Below are positions 1 through 5,113 of a stretch of 5,113 nucleotides of DNA, piece by piece (the first letter of the stretch is position 1; each line of letters starts with the position of its first letter). The notes under the pieces are model-generated. The model did no database searches, was not told the origin of the DNA, and was given only the letters and a program-made list of their open reading frames with translations. A program made the position numbers and the translations under genes. Location: assembly GCA_007120615.1 (NCBI GenBank), contig SKNI01000357.1:1-5113 (forward strand), given 5' to 3'. This DNA is from Myxococcales bacterium (lineage in GTDB: Bacteria > Myxococcota_A > Bradymonadia > Bradymonadales > Bradymonadaceae).

Positions 1-671
1 AAGAAAGAGTTGCCCCGAGGAAGGACGACGCTCAAAATTCGCCACAGCCGTTGATAGGGGCTGGCGGCGTGGTGGGACTCATCGGAAGAGTCCGGAGATT
101 CACAGGCATCGGCGCGCATCGCGGTGCCCGTGGAGGGGTTGAGTGAATCGGTAAATGTTGCGGGTACTGAAGGACACCACCAGCTGGAGCAGCGCCTCTG
201 GACCTGCAGATGGAGATGAGTCCCGCAGACCCAGCCTGAATTACCTACTCGACCGACGGGCTGGCCGACCACGACGGGATCGCCCTCCTCGACCAGGGAG
301 GAATCGGCCTTCAAATGGAGCAGAAGAACGTCGTAGCCGTTGTCCATCTCGATGACCACATAATTGGCATCCCAGCCGAAGCGCGAATCGCAGCCGTAAC
401 GAGTGGAATCATCGCGCACTTTGCGAACGACCCCGTCGGCCGGAGCGGTCACCACCGTTCCCTTGGGAGTGGAGAAATCCCAGGCGTATCGACCCCAACC
501 ACTATGAGTGGATCCGTGGTTCCCCTGGCTGACGGAGTACTCCTCGTTGCATTCCCAGGGAATCTGCAGGTCGGTGACCACTGGCTGAGGCACTTCTGCC
601 ATCGTGAGCGCTGGCCAGAGTGTGGCCAGGGCGAGCATCAACAGTTGTACGATTTGAGACATACGACTCAT
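1..671 (-). CDS. Secreted M23/LytM-family zinc metallopeptidase (partial, C-terminus beyond left edge)
   Basis: Reading the minus strand from the ATG at 671-669 gives 223 codons with no stop before the window edge, so the gene is C-terminally incomplete. Residues 1-25 form a signal peptide: Arg3, a hydrophobic stretch at about 7-22, and likely cleavage after Thr-Met-Ala25. The M23 (lysostaphin/LytM-like) fold spans about 45-160. All hallmark residues are visible: His56 and Asp65 (H-x8-D, HSGWGRYAWDF), catalytic-type His119 (LLLHL), and the His152-x-His154 pair in GTHLHLQV. The core glycine/proline pattern (TAPADGVV, GDPVVVGQPVGRVGNSG) is also typical. Members of the family cut peptide bonds in peptidoglycan crosslinks or in other proteins; the substrate here is unknown. 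Six cysteines (41, 94, 149, 161, 166, 190) suggest disulfides after export. The tail past residue 175 matches no domain I know. A second in-frame ATG lies at 662-660. gshA is 81 bp upstream on the same strand. Confidence 0.9.
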   Translation of the reverse strand, partial: MSRMSQIVQLLMLALATLWPALTMAEVPQPVVTDLQIPWECNEEYSVSQGNHGSTHSGWGRYAWDFSTPKGTVVTAPADGVVRKVRDDSTRYGCDSRFGWDANYVVIEMDNGYDVLLLHLKADSSLVEEGDPVVVGQPVGRVGNSGWVCGTHLHLQVQRRCSSWWCPSVPATFTDSLNPSTGTAMRADACESPDSSDESHHAASPYQRLWRILSVVLPRGNSF

Positions 672-675
672 AAGA

Positions 676-680
676 CTCCT
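676..680 (-). promoter_or_regulatory. Ribosome binding site of the M23 peptidase gene
   Basis: The minus strand reads AGGAG, 4 nt before the ATG at 671 and 13 nt before the second in-frame ATG at 662. Neither spacing is ideal. The first ATG is preferred because it adds a basic residue before the hydrophobic segment and because 13 nt is long for a Shine-Dalgarno, but the choice stays open by three codons. Confidence 0.6.
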
Positions 681-681
681 G

Positions 682-701
682 CACGGGAAATAATACCCGT
701 G
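682..701. repeat. Inverted repeat (6-bp arms, 8-nt loop) in the gshA-M23 intergenic gap
   Basis: The arms CACGGG (682-687) and CCCGTG (696-701) are exact reverse complements around an AT-rich 8-base loop. It lies directly upstream of the AGGAG of the M23 gene, within the 81-bp gap after the gshA stop. It has no T-run on either side, so it does not look like an intrinsic terminator. It could be an operator half-site pair, or an mRNA hairpin shielding or separating the downstream ribosome binding site. With only six base pairs, chance is also possible. Confidence 0.4.
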
Positions 702-752
702 AATGGAGCCCTATCTTATCGCTCGTTTGTGGTCTGTAAAGTGTTGATTTTT

Positions 753-2105
753 TTACAGTTTCCAGCGATCGGCGAGTGCGGAGAGATCGCCGTTTACCTC
801 GTGGAAGTCGGAGAGGAGGAGGTCCGCCCAGCTTCGTTTTTCATCGAGGCGCTCTTGGAGAGGAGCGAGAAAACCTGTTTCCGATGGGTGTCCTTCTTCG
901 CTGGCGAGTCGGGAGAGTCCGGCGTCTGCGATCTCTACAATATTGGCGGCCAACTCATGGACCGGTCCGTATTTGGATTGGCCATGGATCCCGTCGACAT
1001 AGCAGATCTCGGTGAGCGCTCGGTGGTCGACCTCAACGAGGGGGTAGAAGAGATCTTTGACGGCTTCTCGGGCCGCTTCGTCATAGAGCAGGCCCTTCCA
1101 GAGGGCGGGAAGGGCCAGGACGGCCTCTCGAGGACCTCCATCAGCACTGCGGACTTCCACAAATTGTTTGAGACGGATGTCGGGAAAAACCGTAGTGAGG
1201 TGGAGTTGGAAGTCGCCCATGGTAGCTTGGAGGCCTTCATAGCCATTGGCCATAAAGTCAGTAAAGGAATATCCGGCCATATCGATATAGTTGCCGCCCC
1301 GTTGAATGAAGAACATGGGAACGTTGAGCACATACTCGAGATAGTCCTGATAGCCCCAGTCCTGGCGATACATAAAGGAGGGGACACCGGTGCGGTCGGG
1401 GTCGGTGCGGGTCCAGATATAATTTCGATAGGATTGATAGCCCGTTGGTTCTCCCTCTCGAATGGGGCTATTGGCGAAGAGAGCGCCCACCACCGGACTG
1501 GCGAGGACACCGGTGTGGACCATATCGACGGCGTCTTCTTCGGAGGAAAAATCGAAGTTAGCCTGAATGGTACAGGTGGTTTTCATCATCCAATGGGCGA
1601 GATCTCCACGAGTCGGAAGGTAATCCCGCATGATTTGATAGCGCGACTTTGGCATCCAGGGGACGTCATCGAGGGAAACACAGGGGTTCATTCCCCAGAT
1701 CACAAACGCCAGATCGTCATCGGCGACGGCTTTGAGCTCTTCGGTATGAGTGTCAAACTCCCGGGCGGTCTCAAAGACGGTCTTACAGAGAGCGCCGGAG
1801 AGCTCCAATTGGCCGCCTGGTTCCAGGGTAACAGCGCCGGACTCGCCGACGAGGGCGACCACATGTCCCTGATCCGGAGGGGTGGGTTCCCAATCGAAGC
1901 GTTTGGTCAGCGCCTGGAATAGATCACCGAAGCCTCCCGATTCTTCGAAGGAGAGCATTTGTCCACCACTTCGGCGGATGACGAATTTTTCCGTCTCCGT
2001 TCCAATGGCTCGCCGGGCCCGGGGCTTTTCGCCCTGCCGGAAATAATCCAGAAGAGTCTCGTGATTGTCGATGGGGCGGCTGTTGGGGGCTTGTTCGCGA
2101 GACAT
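753..2105 (-). CDS. gshA: Glutamate-cysteine ligase, plant/alphaproteobacterial (GCS2) type
   Basis: This cytosolic enzyme catalyses the first step of glutathione synthesis: ATP-dependent joining of the glutamate gamma-carboxyl to cysteine. The 450-residue length is normal for the plant-like bacterial class. Recognisable family signatures in order are GTETEKFV (35-42), LEPGGQLELSGA (94-105), MMKTTCTIQANFDFSSE (173-189), RNYIWTRTDPDRTG (227-240), and RSADGGPREAVLALPALWKG (319-338), which is close to the RGADGGPW..LPAFWVGLLYD block of plant GSH1. It differs clearly from the enterobacterial GshA class. There is one canonical start: an in-frame TGA occurs 39 bases upstream of the ATG with no ATG, GTG or TTG between. 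No strong Shine-Dalgarno precedes it. The stop TAA is at 755-753. Four cysteines occur (107, 142, 178, 368); whether any takes part in redox control, as in the plant enzyme, cannot be read from this sequence. No glutathione synthetase gene lies in the window. It is divergent from the lipoprotein gene and may be cotranscribed with the M23 peptidase gene. Confidence 0.93.
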   Translation of the reverse strand: MSREQAPNSRPIDNHETLLDYFRQGEKPRARRAIGTETEKFVIRRSGGQMLSFEESGGFGDLFQALTKRFDWEPTPPDQGHVVALVGESGAVTLEPGGQLELSGALCKTVFETAREFDTHTEELKAVADDDLAFVIWGMNPCVSLDDVPWMPKSRYQIMRDYLPTRGDLAHWMMKTTCTIQANFDFSSEEDAVDMVHTGVLASPVVGALFANSPIREGEPTGYQSYRNYIWTRTDPDRTGVPSFMYRQDWGYQDYLEYVLNVPMFFIQRGGNYIDMAGYSFTDFMANGYEGLQATMGDFQLHLTTVFPDIRLKQFVEVRSADGGPREAVLALPALWKGLLYDEAAREAVKDLFYPLVEVDHRALTEICYVDGIHGQSKYGPVHELAANIVEIADAGLSRLASEEGHPSETGFLAPLQERLDEKRSWADLLLSDFHEVNGDLSALADRWKL

Positions 2106-2134
2106 AATTGGGCTCGAATCTGGCAGGGGGGAAT

Positions 2135-2161
2135 CACCACCTCATTTATCTAAGGGTGGTG
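2135..2161. repeat. Inverted repeat CACCACC / GGTGGTG upstream of gshA
   Basis: Exact 7-bp arms at 2135-2141 and 2155-2161 flank a 13-bp AT-rich centre, 30 bases before the gshA start. On the minus strand the centre contains TAGATA (2152-2147), which could serve as a -10 element, although no good -35 is seen 17 bp before it (TTCGGG at best). If that -10 is used, the repeat would be an operator-like site around the gshA promoter. If transcription starts farther upstream, it would be a leader hairpin. Both readings are inference. Confidence 0.4.
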
Positions 2162-2302
2162 TACGAAATCCCGAAGGACCGGGGAGGGCGATCGGCCCAA
2201 AACCGAAGGCAGGCTAATGCAAGGTGGTACCAAGAATCAACGGAAACGAGAGAGATGTGAGAAAAGGACGGTCGATCACAGGGGGAAGTTTCATCGACAG
2301 GC

Positions 2303-2331
2303 TTTCAATCGTGGAGACCTGTGGTTAGTAT
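2303..2331 (+). promoter_or_regulatory. Weak sigma70-like promoter candidate for the lipoprotein-manA operon
   Basis: TAGTAT at 2326-2331 is one base from the TATAAT consensus except for a second mismatch at position 3, and TTTCAA at 2303-2308 is a poor -35 (three of six matches) at 17-bp spacing. It is placed sensibly, about 34 bases before the start codon. The match is weak and the host sigma factor preference is unknown. Confidence 0.25.
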
Positions 2332-2355
2332 TGCTGCGTCAAAGTTGAGATATCC

Positions 2356-2360
2356 GGAGG
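2356..2360 (+). promoter_or_regulatory. Ribosome binding site deciding the lipoprotein start
   Basis: GGAGG ends 4 bases before the ATG at 2365. Another ATG at 2361 abuts the GGAGG with no spacing and lies in a different frame that stops after about 39 codons, so 2365 is the start. The 2365 start also gives a proper lipoprotein signal peptide. Confidence 0.75.
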
Positions 2361-2364
2361 ATGC

Positions 2365-4716
2365 ATGGGAGTTATCGAGTGGTCCAGATCGCGTTTGTCA
2401 CTGGTTGTCTTTGTAGCAGTGGCGGTGGCCCTGATGGTCGGGTGCGCCACCACGCCGACGAGCGTGTGGCCCGATGTGGACGTGGCGGCTGAGAGTCCAC
2501 CGGAGTCGGTGGACGGTGAGCCACGGTTGATACGGGGCTCCAGTGGCCTGCTCTATGCGTCGGGGGATTTTGAGAATTCTCCCGAGGTGGGACAGACGGT
2601 GTTGGGAAGGCACGACGGTAATTGGCCCCTTCAAGAGACTCCGCGTCCGGCGCTTTTTGTCGGAGAGGTTGCCCGGGTGGTCAGCGAATCTCTGGTGCTG
2701 GTGCATCCCCTCTATCAATTTCCCGATGTGAAAACCGCTGAATTACGGGTGGAGATCACCGATGGACTCGGTGATGAGACGATGGGAAAGGGAATCGCAA
2801 CGATCGAGTCGGTGGATTTTTCAGGACCTTCCGATCTGGAGTTGTCGCTGGGAGGGCAGTCCGGAGTTCAACGGGGAGATATGTACGGGATCCTGGCTCC
2901 TCGTAGCGGCGAAAATGCCAGAAGCTCGTCCCAGTTAACCCGGCGACTGCTCGGAATCTGTATGGTCGTTGAACTCGATCGGGAGACCAGTAGTTGTCGA
3001 TTATGGCAGGGACATCCCGATTATCCCTGGGCGGGCCAGATCCAGGCAGACCAGCAGGTGCTCTTTCTGGAGCCCACCTTCGCTACCTCACCGAGAAAAG
3101 GCCGGATTTTGGTCTCTGAGGTCGAGGACGACGAGGTAAACCAGTGGATAAAGAGTCATCTCGAGAATTATTTCAATCGGTTCCCCAATGGGGAAGTGGA
3201 GCTCGAGTTTTTCGAGGAAGCGGTGGATGCCACCGATACCAATTTCCATCGATGGAATCGCCGCATTGAGACCGATGAGCCGGCGATCCTGATGGGAGCG
3301 ACCATCGTAGAACGAGACGGTCACCAGCATTTACACCTCAATTATACGGGGCTCGGTCCCGCCGTGGGGCCCGGGATGGTCGCCGCTCCCCCGGAAGGTG
3401 GAGTGGATATGGGGAGAGTGGATCAGATGAGCACCGACGACTGGCACGGGATCGCGGCGGTGTTGATGGGGGCGATGATGGTGTATCGGGGGCAAACCTC
3501 GACCGCGCTGATGCATATGCATGATGCCCTGAGGCACCCGGCGGTGAGCGGTCAGTGGCGCTGGCATCTTCGGGATCAATACGCCATGCGTTGGGGGGCG
3601 CTGAACCGGTTTGAAGAGGCGATGTGGCTGGTTCGTGAAGACGAGGCGGTGGCTCGCCAGAATAATGATGAGAAAGCCTATCTAAACGCTCTCGGGACGC
3701 GGGTTCGGCTGCACGACTTTCTGGAGCAACCTCGGGAAGCGCGGCTTGCCGCCCAGGAGTATCTGGAAGCCAGGCTCGACGATCGCCCGGAGGGGGGCTA
3801 TCTATCGGCCCTGGCGATGTTCGCTGAGATGGCCATGAACGACGGGGAGGTCGAAGAGGTTCGCGCAGCCCTCGCCGAGATGGAGGAGCTCTGTCCCGAT
3901 GGATGTGGCGGCGATATGATCCCACTTCTGGCGGGAATCTACTGGGCTTCTTTTGGTAGCGACGATGGTCTTCAGGAGGGCATCGTGCAGCGGATGGTGG
4001 AACTGGCTCGGACCCAGGATGCAAGCTCCATGGCCAGCGCCCGGATGTTCCAGGGGTGGAATTACCTTCGGGAGGGCGATCTGGAGCAGTCTTTGATCGC
4101 TTTTCTGGAAGCCCAGCGACTCTTTCAGGTCGAAAAATCAGAGTACGGTGCCGCCCGGGCGCAAATCTACCTCGCCTGGACCCAGATCGAGCGCGAGGAG
4201 CCCCAACAGGCATTTGAGCAAGCTGTGGAAGCGCTGGAGTTTATGACCAGTATTGGGGATTATGGGACGACGGTTCGCATCTACGAGCGCCTCTCCCAGA
4301 TCTATATGGCGATTGATCCCAGTCTGCGGCCGCAACCCTATATTGGCTCGGCGACACGAGTGTTGCAGAATAGTATTCAACGCCAGCTTTCGATGGGAGA
4401 TTATGGTGGGGCTGCAGAAGCGGGGCTGGCCTATGGTCAATTTCTATTCTCGTTCCGTCAATTCGATGAGGCCCAGAGTATTTTACAACGGTCCGTAGGC
4501 TACGGATTGCGTGCGGCCAAATTTGATTCGGTAGCGATATCTCATCTGCTTCTGGCGTTGATCGCGCGGGCTCAGGGTAATATGGAGCTCTTTGAGGCCG
4601 AGGTCTCGAGAGCTCAATTGATGGCAGACGCCGCCGAGAGTCCCTTTATTGATGAGTTGATTGAAAATACGCTCTCTCCCCAGCGGGAAGCCGAAGATCC
4701 GACGCAATTATTATGA
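2365..4716 (+). CDS. Large predicted lipoprotein with beta-rich N-terminal half and TPR-like C-terminal half, function unknown
   Basis: I do not recognise a named family for this 783-residue protein. Residues 1-27 are a lipoprotein signal: arginines at 8 and 10, hydrophobic 11-25, and lipobox Met-Val-Gly-Cys27. Ala28 at position +2 would favour the outer membrane under the E. coli Lol rule. About 96-237 looks beta-rich, with a repeating Gly-x-Val/Ala-x-x-Val style and a SGVQRGDMYGIL turn (166-177). This pattern recalls the small beta domains of FlgT-like envelope proteins, which is a resemblance only. About 244-330 is a mixed alpha/beta segment ending in AILMGATIVERDGHQHLHLN (307-326). From about 357 to 760 it is nearly all helical, with TPR-like pairs clearest at 557-590 (GWNYLREGDLEQSLIAF), 597-630 and 688-720. 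TPRs usually bind partner proteins. Cysteines 510 and 514 form a CPDGC motif. It overlaps manA by 4 bases (ATGA), so the two are coupled. The Shine-Dalgarno GGAGG fixes the start. Confidence 0.88.
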   Translation: MGVIEWSRSRLSLVVFVAVAVALMVGCATTPTSVWPDVDVAAESPPESVDGEPRLIRGSSGLLYASGDFENSPEVGQTVLGRHDGNWPLQETPRPALFVGEVARVVSESLVLVHPLYQFPDVKTAELRVEITDGLGDETMGKGIATIESVDFSGPSDLELSLGGQSGVQRGDMYGILAPRSGENARSSSQLTRRLLGICMVVELDRETSSCRLWQGHPDYPWAGQIQADQQVLFLEPTFATSPRKGRILVSEVEDDEVNQWIKSHLENYFNRFPNGEVELEFFEEAVDATDTNFHRWNRRIETDEPAILMGATIVERDGHQHLHLNYTGLGPAVGPGMVAAPPEGGVDMGRVDQMSTDDWHGIAAVLMGAMMVYRGQTSTALMHMHDALRHPAVSGQWRWHLRDQYAMRWGALNRFEEAMWLVREDEAVARQNNDEKAYLNALGTRVRLHDFLEQPREARLAAQEYLEARLDDRPEGGYLSALAMFAEMAMNDGEVEEVRAALAEMEELCPDGCGGDMIPLLAGIYWASFGSDDGLQEGIVQRMVELARTQDASSMASARMFQGWNYLREGDLEQSLIAFLEAQRLFQVEKSEYGAARAQIYLAWTQIEREEPQQAFEQAVEALEFMTSIGDYGTTVRIYERLSQIYMAIDPSLRPQPYIGSATRVLQNSIQRQLSMGDYGGAAEAGLAYGQFLFSFRQFDEAQSILQRSVGYGLRAAKFDSVAISHLLLALIARAQGNMELFEAEVSRAQLMADAAESPFIDELIENTLSPQREAEDPTQLL

Positions 4717-5113
4717 GTAAAGTAGTTCATACCCCGCCCCATATCTTTAAGACCACACCCCACCTGGTAGAAAAGGTGTGGGGAGGGCGAAAGTTAGAAG
4801 AGATTTTTGGCAAGTCTCTGCCCACCGACGCACCCTTCGGGGAATCCTGGGAGATCGCGGATCTTGAAGAGGGGCAGTCTTTGAGCGGGTCTGGTCCGCT
4901 ATCGGGAGTACGCCTTCGAGCATTTTCAAAAGGGTGGAAACGACAGCTTGTGGGGCAGCGGGCTCCACGGGCGGACAGGTTTCCTCTCCTGGTGAAATTA
5001 TTGGACGCCCGCCGGGATTTGAGCGTTCAGGTCCATCCCGGTCTCAAGGACGCGCTCAGGATAAAAGGGGCGAGCAGCAAAGATGAAGCCTGGCTTATCC
5101 TGGACTCTGATAA
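4713..5113 (+). CDS. manA: Type I mannose-6-phosphate isomerase (partial, C-terminus beyond right edge)
   Basis: The frame from ATG 4713 stays open for 133 codons to the window edge. The N-terminal third of a class I phosphomannose isomerase is recognisable: VEKVWGGRKLEEIFGK (19-34), GESWEIAD (43-50), then FPLLVKLLDARRDLSVQVHP (90-109) and KDEAWLIL (123-130). The metal-binding residues of this cupin-fold family that can be seen are Gln106, His108 and Glu125; the last zinc histidine would lie past the edge. The enzyme interconverts fructose-6-phosphate and mannose-6-phosphate in the cytosol, feeding GDP-mannose and surface glycans or, in reverse, mannose use. The opening motifs match the short (about 300-330 residue) Bacillus-type ManA better than the longer enterobacterial form, though the total length is not visible. 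There is no good Shine-Dalgarno; the start overlaps the lipoprotein stop as ATGA (4713-4716), so translation probably depends on coupling to the upstream gene. Confidence 0.92.
   Translation, partial: MSKVVHTPPHIFKTTPHLVEKVWGGRKLEEIFGKSLPTDAPFGESWEIADLEEGQSLSGSGPLSGVRLRAFSKGWKRQLVGQRAPRADRFPLLVKLLDARRDLSVQVHPGLKDALRIKGASSKDEAWLILDSD

Larger units (their letters stand above)
2106..2364. other. Divergent intergenic region between gshA and the lipoprotein gene
   Basis: These 259 bp hold no credible gene. Promoters for both directions must lie here or inside the flanking genes. Visible elements are a 7-bp inverted repeat near the gshA side (2135-2161), a further GGTGGT at 2223-2228, a repeated CCGAAGG at 2171-2177 and 2203-2209, a palindromic CGATCG at 2189-2194, a weak plus-strand promoter candidate near 2303-2331 and a clear GGAGG before the lipoprotein start. 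No intrinsic terminator or recognisable riboswitch was seen. Confidence 0.7.

Noticed and set aside
155..355. 66-codon plus-strand frame opposite the M23 gene
   Set aside because: Arg/Pro/Gly-rich composition without a ribosome binding site, and it lies antisense to the catalytic core of the M23 peptidase.
747..754. Run of eight T/A bases next to the gshA stop as a terminator
   Set aside because: On the minus strand this is an A-run (TAAAAAAATC), not the T-run of an intrinsic terminator, and no stem-loop precedes it.
935..1510. 191-codon minus-strand open frame within gshA, same strand but other frame
   Set aside because: It is an off-frame shadow of gshA: low-complexity Ser/Pro composition, no known motif, while the gshA frame shows family signatures through the same stretch.
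2171..2209. Direct repeat CCGAAGG (two copies, 32 bp apart) as iteron or regulator site
   Set aside because: Two 7-bp copies are too few and too short to support an origin or binding-site array; noted only in the intergenic description.
2361..2480. Alternative ATG at 2361 for the plus-strand gene
   Set aside because: It is out of frame with the lipoprotein, touches the GGAGG with no spacing, and its frame stops after about 39 codons.
3338..4213. 291-codon minus-strand open frame inside the lipoprotein gene
   Set aside because: Its translation is dominated by Pro, Arg and Ser, as expected of the complement of a GC-rich gene. It has no domain and lies wholly inside the well-supported lipoprotein frame.
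4753..4781. 7-bp inverted repeat CCACACC / GGTGTGG near the start of manA
   Set aside because: It falls inside conserved coding sequence (the TTPHLVEKVWGG region), so the bases are explained by the protein. A regulatory hairpin cannot be excluded but nothing favours it.

Overview
The window looks like ordinary chromosomal DNA from a moderately GC-rich Gram-negative bacterium. The evidence for this is a lipoprotein with a lipobox, an exported M23 peptidase with its own signal peptide, a glutathione biosynthesis gene and dense gene packing. The mix of a plant-type glutamate-cysteine ligase and a large lipoprotein with a TPR-like tail fits a former deltaproteobacterial lineage (Myxococcota or Bradymonadota-like). 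That placement is a guess from protein style, not a measured result.

Layout: two genes point left and two point right, away from a shared 259-bp gap at 2106-2364. On the minus strand, gshA (753-2105) makes a plant/alphaproteobacterial-type glutamate-cysteine ligase. It is followed 81 bp downstream by a secreted M23/LytM-type metallopeptidase (671 down to base 1) that runs off the left edge. A small hairpin-forming inverted repeat sits just upstream of the peptidase ribosome binding site. On the plus strand, a 783-residue predicted lipoprotein (2365-4716) has beta-rich repeats at its N-terminal end and a helical, TPR-like C-terminal half. Its stop codon overlaps the start of a type I mannose-6-phosphate isomerase gene (manA, 4713 onward) in an ATGA junction. 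manA runs off the right edge.

How they work together: the ATGA overlap makes lipoprotein and manA a translationally coupled pair. ManA links fructose-6-phosphate to mannose-6-phosphate and so to GDP-mannose and surface glycans. An envelope lipoprotein next to it could be related to that, but nothing in the sequence proves it. gshA and the peptidase may share a transcript. No mobile element, CRISPR array, RNA gene or defence system was seen, and no convincing new system. The least explained item is the large lipoprotein. A second point of note is that the M23 gene has no stop codon within the window, so a simple ORF search would miss it.
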